Positions 53,493 through 63,620 of a stretch of DNA of 64,000 bases are shown here, one piece after another. Positions within the stretch are counted from its first letter, which is position 1; each line of letters opens with the position of its first letter. The notes beneath the pieces are model-generated. The model worked only from the letters and a program-made list of their open reading frames with translations, was not told the origin of the DNA and made no database searches. Position numbers and translations under genes: made by a program. Source of the DNA: Anthoceros angustus (taxonomy: Eukaryota; Streptophyta; Anthocerotopsida; Anthocerotales; Anthocerotaceae); the NCBI GenBank assembly GCA_010909165.1, contig MU008210.1, positions 1-64,000 of the forward strand, in the 5' to 3' direction.

Positions 53493-54523
53493 TGTGGGAG
53501 GAAAACCCGGGGCACTCGAGATTCCCCTCTAGCGGCCACACTTATCCCACGTTTGTCGTTGGGTTTCGTCCCATGAGACTTGGGAGCAGTGAATCTTGAG
53601 AAATCCGTCACTACTGCACACTACCTCAGCCTTCTAAACAAGCAAGGCGCCCTCTCACTCCCTCTACCGGCTCCCGTCGCCCGTAAACTCACTCCCCTCA
53701 ACCTACGACACCACAATTGCAGTTCGTCTTATGCTGTCTATCACGGGCGCCGGGGACCCCGACCCACACCGCAACCGTCCCTACTCCTAAGACACTCTTC
53801 TCCACGGGCGCCCTCTTACTTGCAGTTGGGATTCGTCCCTTAGGCTCACTGTGGCCTTAGTTTTCCTACACTCTAATCCTCCTCACAACTCTCTCAATCA
53901 ACGCCTCTTCTTCTCTACTCATCTACCCTTCCTTCCTCCACAATCTCCTACTCTAACACCAATTGCTGGCTCATTAATTCCAACTCGCCCTTACGGCTGG
54001 CACGTCCGTCAGGAAGTGGAGTTCTTCCTTGGGCGGTTGCTATGTGGTTTGCAGGCGAGAACCTCCGAGTCTTCCCACGAGTCTACCCTCAAGCCGAGTT
54101 CCTTGAGCATCGCCACACACTCAAAGCAAAACAATTCACCTGCAACCATTCACAAGGAGGCGGCGCCTGCAAGAGCAAGCCCTCCACCCGGCCTCCGACC
54201 CCGTTCTCCTCTCTGCAGACCTGCGTTGGCTTGCGGCACGAAATTCTGCACACAAAGTGAAGGACTCGGGAGGATGGGGCGCAAGACACGATAATTTTAC
54301 TTCACAAGCTCCCTCCTTTTATAGGAGGTCCTCACATCTGACCTCCCACAGCGCGCCCTCCAGCCTTTGCCTCCTTATTTTAGTGTATCCTATTGTCGAC
54401 TTTAAGTTCGACATCCAAGCATCTTGGGTAAAATTCTATTCTAGCAAATTCCACCTATGTGAGCCTTAATGGCTCTGTCAACATTCCTATCTAGCTAGTC
54501 AACACACTCTCTGGTGACAAGCA
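53493..54523 (-). repeat. LTR I, 5' LTR of second long element
   Basis: About 1.03 kb, TGTGGGAGGAAAACCCGG to GACAAGCA. Same type as LTR H, supporting H and I as the two LTRs of one 11.9 kb insertion. The minus-strand TATA box is at 54,314-54,323. The PPT follows at 54,533-54,541, so it too borders a further internal region. Confidence 0.85.
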
Positions 54524-55175
54524 TTAATGCTGTCCTCCTCTAAAGAAAAGTCTTCCCAAGTGGCATCTTGCCCCAAGCTAATTTAAGGACTTCTTATGAA
54601 TCCCTTATCTTGATCCTCCTCACAACTCTCTCAATCAACAACGCCCTCTTCTTCTTTTCCTCATTTCTCTTCTTCTCTACTCATCTACCCTTCCTCTCTT
54701 CTTCTTTTCCTCCCACCGTGACTTCCTTTCCCCTTCCCCTCTTCCTTCTTGGGAGCTTCCAAACCGTGACTTCCTTTCCCCTTCCCCTCTTCCTTCTTTA
54801 GGGACCTCTACATGTGCCTCTCTCCACCTTACATCCCTTGCTTGTCTTCTTCTCTACTCATCTACCCTTCCTTCCTCCACAATCTCCTACTCTAATCCTC
54901 CTTCCTCTCCTTTCTTACCTCCGGAGACTCAAGGCCTTTGCCTTGCTCATGGGATCTTACATCCCTTGCTTGGTAGGTCCTTGTCTTCTTCCTTCCTCCA
55001 CAATCTCCTACTCTAACACCAATTGCTTGGTAGGTCCTTGTCTCAAGACTCTTTTCCAAGTGCTCCACTTGAGCTTCCATCCTCATAACATCCTCCACAA
55101 TCTCCTACTCTAACACCAATTGCTTGAAGCATCTCTCTTTGCCATCTTCCTCACCCTTCCTCCACCTCCTTCACC
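54524..55175. repeat. Mosaic of short LTR and internal pieces
   Basis: After 60-90 bases of normal 3' internal sequence, this stretch is stitched from pieces of 30-100 bases. They come from the LTR (CTACTCATCTACCCTTCC; CCACAATCTCCTACTCTAAC, three times), the palindrome-flank region (CCACCGTGACTTCCTTTCC, twice), the extra ORF (GGAGACTCAAGGCCTTTGCC) and the coiled-coil region (AAGTGCTCCACTTGAGCTTC). Neighbouring pieces meet at short shared words. No gene. Confidence 0.7.
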
Positions 55176-55905
55176 TCTTCTCCACAGGGCGCCCTCTTAC
55201 TTGCAGTTGGGATTCGTCCCTTAGGCTCACTGTGGCCGTTTTCCTACACTCTAATCCTCCTCACAACTCTCTCAATCAACAACGCCCTCTTCTTCTCTAC
55301 TCATCTACCCTTCCTTCCTCCACAATCTCCTACTCTAACACCAATTGCTGGCTCATTAATTCCAACTCGCCCTTACGGCTGCACGGTCCGTCCGAATTGA
55401 GTTCTTCCTTGGGCGGTTGCTATGTGGTTTGCAGCGAGAACCTCCGAGTCTTTCCAGTCTACCCTCAAGCCGAGAGTTCCTTGAGCATCGCCACACACTC
55501 AAAGCAAAACAATTCACACACAACCATTCACAAGGGAGGCGCTAGAGGCGCACAAAGAGCAAGCCCTCCGCCCGGCACTCCGACGCGTTCTCCTCTCTGC
55601 AGACCTGCGTTGGCTTGCGGCACGAAATTCTGCACACAAAGTGAAGGACTCGGGAGGATGGGGCGCAAGACACGATAATTTTACTTCACAAGCTCCCTCC
55701 TTTTATAGGAGGTCCTCACATCTGACCTCCCCACGCGCCCTCCAGCCGCCTTACTCCTTATTTTAGTGTATCCTATTGTCGACTTTAAGTTCGACATCCA
55801 AGCATCTTGGGTAAAATTCTATTCTAGCAAATTCACCTATGTGAGCCTTAATGGCTCTCAACATTCCTATCTAGCTAGTCAACACACTCTCTTTGGGGAC
55901 AAGCA
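55176..55905 (-). repeat. LTR J, truncated
   Basis: Homologous to LTR I from CTCTTCTCCAC onwards. The first 300 or so bases, with the PBS-side end, are missing. TATA box at 55,701-55,710 (minus). It ends GACAAGCA at 55,905, followed by the PPT. Confidence 0.8.
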
Positions 55906-56600
55906 TTAATGCTCCTCCTCTAAAGAAAAGTCTTCCCAAGTGGCATCTTGCCCCATGTCTTCAAGCATCCCTTCCCTTGATGCGATATTAATAAAATCCC
56001 TCTCTTGCCTCATCTTCTTTCCTTCCTCCTTCCTCCACGTAGCTTCTCTCCTTCCTCTCCTTCTCTTCCTGTGAGCTTTCTTCCTTAGATCCTTCCCCTC
56101 TTCCCTTCTCAACTCCTCCCACCGTGACTTCCTTTCCCTCCTACCGTGGTAGGACCTTCTCCCACCTTCTTGGGAGTTCCCACTCCCCCTACCCTTCCTT
56201 CCTCCACAATCTCCTACTCTAATCCTCCTTCCTCCACAATCTCCTACTCTAATCCTCCTTCCTCCACCTTCTCCTCTCGAGCTGCCAATTGCTTGGTAGG
56301 TCCTTGTCTCAAGACTCTTTTCCAAGTGCTCCACTTGAGCTTCCATCCTCATAACATCCTCCACCTTCTTGAACATCTCCCCTATCCTCCTTCTCTTCCT
56401 TCTTGGCATCTTCTCTTTGGGGACAAAACTTTTCTTCTCCCCTTGTCCCGCCCACCGCTCTCTCCTGCCATCCTCCAACTCCTCCAACTCCTCCCACCGT
56501 GACTTCCTTTTCCATTTCCAATCTTTGGACAAAATGTGGTCTTCTTCCTTCAATTCCAACTCCCCCACTCCTTTTCCATGTCACTAATCTTCACTGTGTG
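55906..56600 (-). repeat. Scrambled 3' internal segment
   Basis: The minus-strand frame 55,906-56,568 stays open for 220 codons. It ends LEDMGQDATWEDFSLEEE over the PPT, but its body is made of repeated short pieces (the RIRVGDCGG word occurs twice, and the plus-strand ATCTCCTACTCTAATCCTCC word recurs near 56,207 and 56,239). The open frame may result from the same patchwork process as 54.5-55.2 kb. I do not treat it as an intact gene. Confidence 0.5.
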
Positions 56601-58895
56601 GCTATGACCGCTCATGTGCCTACTTGCCTTTGTCTTTGTCCTCATTTCTTTGATTGCTCTCGTCTTGACCTTTCCTCCATTAGCAGCACTTGCTTGTCTT
56701 GCCTTCTTTTCCCATGTGCACCATGTGAGCAAGTTGCTCCACCTTCTCCTCTCGAGCTGCCAATTGCTTGGTAAGAGCCTTGTTCTCCGAATATGATGGT
56801 TTGTTTCCTGCCTGTCTCAAGACTCTTTTCCAAGTGCTCCACTTGAGCTTCCATCCTCATAACATCCTCCGCATTGGGTTTCCGCTCGCCTACCCCAATT
56901 TCCCTTGCTTGGTAGGTCCTTGTCTTCTCGCCTCCGTCTTCAAGAATTCAACTCTCCTCTTGGCGGCTCCTATGTCTACCTTCTTGAACATCTCCCCTAT
57001 CGCATCTCCTCCAACATGTCTAAGTCTCCTTTCTTACCTCAGGAGACTCAAGGCCTTTGCCTTGCTCATGGGATCTTACATCCCTTGCTTCCCTATGATG
57101 AGCTCCCGCTCATCACTCGAGCAACTCCTCCCACCGTGACTCCATCCGCCCACCTAGCAGGGCCGTTGCCTTCTTATCTCTCCCCTTGGGAGCTTCCAAA
57201 CCGTGACTTCCTTTCCCTCCTACCGTGGTAGGAGGTGCTCCGTAGGACTACTTCCTACCGTGGTAGGACTAATTCACCCTGTAGGCCTTGTCATGAGAGG
57301 ACGAAGGGGTCCCAAACCCTTTGTGGGAACACCTCCCACCCTCGCGGTGATTCACCATGGTAGGATCTATCCTACCTTCCATCTCGCATCCTCCTTGGTC
57401 CAAACTTCAAATCCCCTACAACTTCTCCTTGCAAGTCCTCCGCATCCTCGGCCTATCTTTGGAGGATTCCTTCCGGCAATAATGTCGGTGGTGCTTGGCA
57501 CCTCCTTTAGCGCAAAGCACCAAGCACTCCTGTCCCTCTCACGGCTGTAAGTACACAATGTTAAAGGGATGCTTGGAATCATCCAACTCCTTACTTGTGA
57601 GTAGCCTCTACTTCCCACAAATGCACTAGATAAGTGCTAAGATAGCATGGCCTTGGGTGTCTTCATCCGCGCGTTGGGTTTCAACTTCTCCGGTGGTAGG
57701 TGTATGCTTCATACATGATGAGCCCCAATCCGGCTTCGCTCCTTGAGTGATCTTCCATAGAAAATGGAGGAAGGTAGTGCTGAAATATGACACCCTTGGA
57801 TTGCTCACCAAGCCCAAAACAATTCTTGTGAACAATCTCCACTTGGGCTCCAAGATTTGGTCCATCCCGTTCTTGGACTTAGCCTTCATGCCCTTGCATA
57901 AGTGTAAGGGCTCCTTGGGAAGATCCGCCGTTGATGCACGCTTGCCTCCACTCGTTCCTTCCATCAGCGTGATTCCGCTATCCTCGCTATCCGCTGCCAT
58001 ATACAGCGTATGCTCCTTATATCCAACACCGTGGATCCGTCCGTGCGTTCCTATCCGGTAAGGCGGCCAATTCCTCTTCCGTCTGCTGCATTAGCAAAAC
58101 ACTCCTCTATCAATTCAAGGTTGGTGTAAGACCAATGTCGCCCATACACCCTCTAGCTGAATATTCTCCTCTGCTGCCCAAGGTCGAAAGTCTGAAAGGT
58201 CTCTAGAGGATAGCTGGCACATAGCACGTAAATAAGGGCATGTCAAATTTCCACCCTCAGTCGATCCTCCCTTAGACCTCTTGCCTCCTGCGCCACCTCC
58301 TTGGTGGACGCTCCTTCCTTAGCTACTACCTCCTTGCCCTTGGTCATGGTAGGCTTGGTCATGGCCTCCTTGGTTAGTACTTGCACGAAATTGAAGAAAA
58401 GTGATGCCTCTGCAATTCCTGCGGCACTTCTATCCTTGCAAAGCGTTTCTCCTCCTCGTGATTTGCTCTTGCTCACAGCTCAAAGGTCCTTGCCCTTGCT
58501 CTCCTCCTGCAGTCCTTACACCTTGGCGTCCCAAAACCCCGATTTCTCCTGCAGAAAGCTCACCAAAATTCCCCACGGACTCTTACCACGGCAATTTAGG
58601 AGCCCTTCTGCACGGTTTCCTAGCAATCTTGCCACGCTCCACCCTCCTAGGCACCCTCACGAGCTTGGCAAGTGTTGGGTTGCGCCCCAACCTTCTTCTC
58701 CCTTCTCTTCTTCCTCTTTTCCTCCTTCTTCTCTCTTGGGCGCTGGATTTCGCCTCCTTGAGCTTGCGCCCTCCTTCTCCTCCTCAACACGGTGCGTGTC
58801 GCGCGTTGCTGTATGGGGCCTTGGGCAGCTTGAGGTGTGGCGGCGCCTTCTGCTGTGGAGTCTCTTCAAGTTTACGAGTTGTGGCCTCCTGAGCT
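56600..58895 (-). pseudogene. Extra ORF region, copy J
   Basis: Coiled coil (to 57,060; MEAQVEHLEKSLETG and GEMFKKV-like words), mid palindromes (57,218-57,370), globular middle (57,400-58,230; frame 57,626-58,000 with KWRLFTRIVLGLVSNPRVSY) and basic amino part (58,260-58,895). It is close to copies F and H and has no large internal duplication. Confidence 0.55.
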
Positions 58896-59160
58896 GCGAC
58901 CACTTTTATAAGTCACCCAAGGGTTAGAAAAAGTAACTACCATTCTATCCTCTGCCCTTGGATGTGTGCCACGTGGCCCCTCTCACCATTGATGTTAGTT
59001 TCCTAATTTCCTTATACTAAAATACCATTTCCCTATTTTCTAATTTCTAATTAGAAAATTAGCCTCTAATTTCTTAATTACCTATTTTGGCCTATTTATC
59101 TAGTCCACTAAAAGACTCTATATATAGCAAGCCTATCCTGCCTAAAACATAAGCTACCTT
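58896..59160 (-). promoter_or_regulatory. Internal promoter block, copy J
   Basis: TATA CTTATAAAAG on the minus strand (58,903-58,912), CACGTG (58,970-58,975), AT-rich stretch, CTATATATAG (59,118-59,127). It forms the inner part of the left arm of an inverted repeat. Confidence 0.6.
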
Positions 59161-59165
59161 CCTTA

Positions 59166-59411
59166 GCAACCTATCTCCTCTGGTGGTAGGACACCTCCTA
59201 CCATGGTGGCGTTTTCCCTTTCTCCTACCACGGTAGGAGTTTCTCTGGCGGTGGGATACCCTCTCCTACCATGGGAGCTATTCCTACTGGTAGGTGATCA
59301 AAACACTAGCGGTCATCTCCTCTACGGTGGTAGGATCTCTCCTACCCTCGTCTACCATGGTAGGAGTTTCTCCTACGGTGGTGGACACCTCCTACCACTC
59401 ATGTAGGTTAC
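59166..59411. repeat. Palindrome array, copy J
   Basis: About eight dyads, several shortened (for example CCATGGTGGCG at 59,199-59,209). The tail of pol follows and stops at 59,606. Confidence 0.75.
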
Positions 59412-59606
59412 CTTTTCTCCTCACCAGTGGGTCGTTTTGACCCGTTTCTTTTCCTATCCTCTGCCTTCCCGACATGGTCCTACAACTCCCGCTCAAAAGG
59501 AGCAAAAATTTCCTTGCATGTCTTCACCAAACCATTTCTAGCAAAGAGTGTGGGCTGTTCCAAAGCAACTCATTTAAGCTAGTTGCCCAAACTTTTGCGT
59601 TCCACA
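59412..59606 (-). pseudogene. pol: Post-integrase tail, copy J, truncated
   Basis: The KTCKEIFAPFE and SMWNAKVWATSLN region in minus-strand sense, cut off at GCGTTCCACA (59,606), where plus-strand LTR sequence begins. The inverted copy resumes at the same base pair of the family (GTGGAACGC, 60,132). Confidence 0.6.
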
Positions 59607-60131
59607 CTTGCCCACACATTAGGAAGGCAGCGGGGGAAGAGGCGAGAGCAAAGGAGGCGAGGCCAATCCACCAGGGACGTCACTACAGCGGTGAGGACTA
59701 GGTATGGTCAAAGACCATAAATGATAAGGGGAAGAATAGGAAGGATAACTGGAGCAGACTGACATTCTTTAAAGATGACCATAGGTGAAGTTGCTAGAAT
59801 AGAATTTACCTAGGATCAGACAATCGACTTAGATGCCAAGCCTTAAATGTTGGCGGTAGGAAATAATAGACTATTGGAAAAGGTGACTTGCAGTAGGGCC
59901 ACCTAAGGGAGGTTGTATGTGGGAGGCCTCCTATAAAGGGAGGAGGATTTCACAAAGTAAAGTATCATGTCTTGCGCTTCCATACTCGAATTACATACAT
60001 CACCAGAGCCATTGTGGGGTGAGAGTGGCGTGGTGAACTTTGTGGAGGACTTGCTCCTTGCAAGGGCCTAAACAAGTTGCTCCCCTTGTGAATGGTTGTT
60101 GTGAAGTTGCTTTACTTCGGGTGTGTGGCTG
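59607..60131 (+). repeat. Plus-strand LTR fragment between inverted arms
   Basis: Related to LTR A and its upstream internal end. CACATTAGGAAGGC matches 1,562. GGTCAAAGACCATAAATGA matches 1,667. GCTAGAATAGAATTTACC is near 59,792 and the TATA box CTATAAAGGG is at 59,931-59,940. It breaks off after GTGTGTGGCTG at 60,131, so only the first part of the LTR is present. Confidence 0.8.
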
Positions 60132-61140
60132 TGGAACGCAAAAGTTTGGGCAACTAGCTTAAATGAGTTCGTTTTGAAACAGGCCCACACTCTTTTTCTA
60201 GAAATGGTTTGGTGAAGACATGCAAGGAAATGTTTTGCTCCTTTTTGAGCGTGAGTTGTAGGACCATGTCGGGAAGGCAGAGGAGATATGCAGGGAAAAA
60301 GAAACGGGTCAAAACGACCTCTGGTGAGGAGAAAAGGTAACCTACATGAGTGGTAGGAGGTGTCCTACGTGGAGAAACTCCTACCATGGTGACGAGGGTA
60401 GGAGAGATCCTACCACCGTAGGAGAAAGACCCTGCTAGTGCTTTGATCACCTACCAGTGTAGGAATAGCTCCTACCATGGTAGGAAAGGGTAGGAAGATA
60501 TCCTACCACCGTAGGAGTAACTCCTACCGTGGTAGGAGAAGAGGAAAAACGCCTACCATGGTAGGATGGTGTCCTACCACGGTAGGAGATAGGTTGCTAA
60601 GGAAGGTAGCTTATGTTTTAGGCAAGATAGGCTTGCTATATATAGGGTCTTTTAGTGGACTAGATAAATAGGCCAAAATAGGTAATTAGAAATTAGAGGC
60701 TAATTTTCAATAATTAGAAATTAGAAAATAGGGAAAATGGTATTTTAGTATAAGGAATTAGAAACTAACATCAATGGTGAGAAAAGGGGCCACGTGGCAC
60801 ACATCCAAGGGCAGGATAGAATGGTAGTTATTTTTCTAACCCTTGGGTGACTTATAAAAGTGGTGCAGTGCTGCGAGGCCATATCTCGAAACTCGGACGG
60901 CCTCATTGCAAGGCGCCGCCACATCACTCAAGGCCCCACCATCGCGCCATACACGCCCATGTTGAGCTGAAGAGGAGGCGCAAGTTGGGCAAGAGAGGAG
61001 AAAAGGCGGGGCGCCAAGAGGAGGTGCAGAAGAAAAAGAAAAGAGGAAGAGAAGCAGGTGCAAACCACACCTCCTTTCTTTCAGGAGGCGATAGGAAGGG
61101 TGGGGCGTGGCAGGATGCGAGAAATTGTGAAGGAAAAGCT
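60132..61140 (+). repeat. Inverted-repeat right arm: pol tail, palindrome array and promoter
   Basis: Reverse complement of about 58,895-59,606. It holds the pol tail (60,132-60,330), the palindrome array (60,338-60,594, with dyads such as CCTACCGTGGTAGG nearly all complete), CTATATATAG (60,636-60,645), G-box (60,791-60,796) and CTTATAAAAG (60,852-60,861), now reading to the right. From 60,865 to 61,140 it follows the copy-I form (48.8-49.08 kb) rather than copy J, with a charged frame (60,847-61,173) of EVQKKKKRGREAG type. Confidence 0.8.
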
Positions 61141-61978
61141 CCCAAATCGGAACACAAGTGTAAGGACTCGTGAGGAACTTTGGAGGAGAATTTCGTTTCA
61201 AGTCATAACAGGCAGAGTTGGTGCTTGGGAAGGCTAGGTGCAAGGCCAGGTGGCTTGTGGCAGGTGAAGAAGAAGGGCGTGAGCTCAGCAGGAGGTGGAA
61301 GTCCATGAGCGCCCAAGAGAAAAGCGGGAGGAAATTGAGGAAGAGAAGGAGAAGAAGGTTGGGCGCAACCCAACACTTATCAAGCTCGTGAGGGTGCCTA
61401 GGAGGTGGAGCGTGGCAAGATTGCTAGAAACCGTGAAGGAAGGGCTCCTAAATTGCATGGCGGTGTAAGAGCCCGTGGGGGAATTTTGGTGAGCTTTCTC
61501 TTGCGGGGAGAAATCGGGGTCACTACGGGTTCCACGAGTGGGGCGTCAACATCATGCGCATCCCCAAGCTGAGCCCCTTGAAAGCCAGAACTCCCCATGT
61601 CTTGTGCAGCTCCTTCACTCCCCATGTCTTGTGCAGCCCCTTCAATAGTTTCTGCACCCACCAGTAGAGGTGGCACCAGAACACTTTGAGTTACAGCCAT
61701 TACCAATCTTTTTTTGGTGCTAACCTGCCTCTTTGCTCGCCAGGCACGTTTCCAAGTAGCATGCTTGGAGCGTCGGACAGCATCCGCCTCGCTCCCGTTG
61801 CGAGGCGCCATGTCTTCACACACACTGAACCCTTCAACCTTCGCAATCCTTGGCCTCGCCTACTACAAAAAAAGTTTGACACCTGCAGCCAAAGGGCTAT
61901 GGAGTACTCACAACTACTGTCGATGTGACTCTAAATTTCAAAATAGGAATCTCCAACGTATGAGCACTCGAGCACTTC
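61141..61978. repeat. Tandem duplication unit K1
   Basis: Begins near ACACAAGTGTAAGGACTCG. Its first part (to about 61,505) is the reverse complement of the extra-ORF amino region (48.1-48.8 kb). Its second part (61,510-61,978) is sequence seen nowhere else in the window except in unit K2. It contains TACTACAAAAAAAGTTTGAC and ends CGAGCACTTCCC. Confidence 0.8.
61398..61823 (-). CDS. Unrecognised ORF with EGAAQDMGS repeat
   Basis: Minus-strand frame of 141 codons. MAPRNGSEADAVRRSKHATW and a basic stretch KRAWRAKRQVSTKKR are followed by a tandem nine-residue repeat, EGAAQDMGS twice, then LGDAHDVDAPLVEPVV. Its last third runs antisense over extra-ORF sequence. The copy in unit K2 (62,256-62,629) keeps the same EGAAQDMGS/ELHKTWG words with frame breaks. 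The basic-then-acidic layout recalls the start of a gag or an accessory ORF, but I recognise no family. Confidence 0.35.
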   Translation of the reverse strand: MCEDMAPRNGSEADAVRRSKHATWKRAWRAKRQVSTKKRLVMAVTQSVLVPPLLVGAETIEGAAQDMGSEGAAQDMGSSGFQGAQLGDAHDVDAPLVEPVVTPISPRKRKLTKIPPRALTPPCNLGALPSRFLAILPRSTS

Positions 61979-62775
61979 CCAAATCTGAGACACAAGTGTA
62001 AGGACTCGTGAGGAACTTTGGAGGAGAATTTCGTTTCAATCATGTGAGTTGGTGCTTGGGAAGGCTAGGTGCAAGGCCAGGTGGCTTGTGGCAAGGTGAA
62101 GAAGAAGGGCGTGAGCTCGGAGGAGGTGGAAGTCCGCCCAAGAGAAAGAGCGGGAGGAAATTGAGGAAGAAGAGAAGGGAGAAGAAGGTTGGGGCGCAAC
62201 CCAACACTTGTCAAGCTCGTGAGGGTGCCTAGGAGGGTGGAGCGTGGCAAGATTGCTAGGAAACCGTGAAGGAAGGGCTCCTAAATTGCTGTGGCAGGTG
62301 TAAGAGCCCGTGGGGGAATTTTGGTGAGCTTTCTCTTGCAGGAGAAATCGGGGTCACTACGGGTTCCACGAGTGGGGCGTCAACATCATGCGCATCCCCA
62401 AGCTGAGCCCCTTGAAAGCCAGAACTCCCCATGTCTTGTGCAGCTCCTTCACTCCCCATGTCTTGTGCGGCCCTTCAATAGTTTCACCCACGAGTGGCAC
62501 GAGAACACTGAGTTTACCAATCTTTTTTGGTGCTAACCCTCTTTGCTTTCGGGGCCGTTTCAAGTAGCATGCTTGGGCGAGAGCATCGCCTCGCTCCCGT
62601 TGCGGCGATATCTCACACCTGACCTTCAACCGATCCTTGGCCTCGCCTACTACAAAAAAAGTTTGACACCTGCAGCCAAAGGGCTATGGAGTACTCTGAA
62701 CTTCCTGTCAGTGTGACTCCTAAATTTCAAAATAGGAATCTCCAACCCGGTATGAGCACTCGAGCACTTCCCGCG
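61979..62775. repeat. Tandem duplication unit K2
   Basis: Second copy of K1, joined at CACTTCCC/AAATCTGAGACACAAGTG (about 61,980). It has several short losses relative to K1, mostly at CG-rich words (62,500-62,640). It ends CGAGCACTTCCC (62,760-62,771), after which non-repeated sequence begins. Confidence 0.8.
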
Positions 62776-63260
62776 AATACGAGGTTTAAAATTGAAACCA
62801 AAAGTCTCTCTCCTATGGAGGAGAGAGAACATTCATTTTAAATTTCAAAGGCCCCTCTCTCTAGCCGGATCACGAAACAGTGGACAGGGACTCTCTCTCC
62901 CCGTCCAGAGTGTGGTGCCAGCGTCACACATCGAGTGTTAGATTTGCACTTTCATAATTAAATCTCACCACAAATAGTTTCTACCATAAATGAATCTTTT
63001 TTCTCGCTGAATGTTTTTGAGTGCATCTGTTTTGATGGTCACCCTTGCTCTAAAAATTTTCAGACAAATTGGACATCATTTGATCAATCCAAAATTATCT
63101 AAACGGAAAAAGTGGACACATGTGGACATAAATCCGCGTTACGATTGTTGCATACTTACATGGTACACCAAACCATACTTCAACCCACATCTTCAACTAT
63201 TGTCGAATCATTGTCTCCTTGCCAGTGACTCCATTCCTTCCTTTTTTCTTTATGCCCCGT
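62776..63260. other. AT-richer flank, no gene seen
   Basis: Base composition changes here to more AT, with no dyads of the CCTACC type. The plus-strand frame at 63,011-63,262 (83 codons) lacks recognisable motifs. A CTCTCTCC run is present at 62,803-62,905. Confidence 0.4.
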
Positions 63261-63269
63261 AGCTGCTGA

Positions 63270-63620
63270 CAATGCATAGGCCTCCATATCATAGTCATTC
63301 GAAATCCTCTTCTACTGGCGCTGCATGGCTCATCATGTTGGCAAGCTCCTTCAATAACTTCTCCACTTGCCCCATCAACGCTTTCCGTGTGGGAACATGC
63401 CTGTCTTTTTCAGCCTTTGCACTCGCCATCTCCTTTGGCTTGAGTTCCGGGTGAGCCTCCTAGCAAGCTGCTTTGATGTGTTGCTCCTGATCACATTATG
63501 CTCTCCTCAGTATGCGTTTGTGACTGCATCTCCTTTCAATATTTTCTCAGCCACTTGGAACACCTCAACCAACTGATAGGTTTCACCATACAAGGAATGC
63601 ACTGCATCAGCCATCTTTCT
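63270..63620 (-). pseudogene. Possible gag-like remnant of another element
   Basis: On the minus strand an ATG near 63,614 begins MADAVHSLYGETYQLVEVFQ and continues VAEKILKGDAV before a stop. After a frame change come KALMGQVEKLLKELANMMSH and a stop near 63,297. The Y-x-L-x-E/VAEKI spacing recalls the end of the capsid region in plant gypsy gag, where an alanine-rich helix with AEEK is usual. Weak evidence. It could also be a degraded host exon. Confidence 0.25.
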
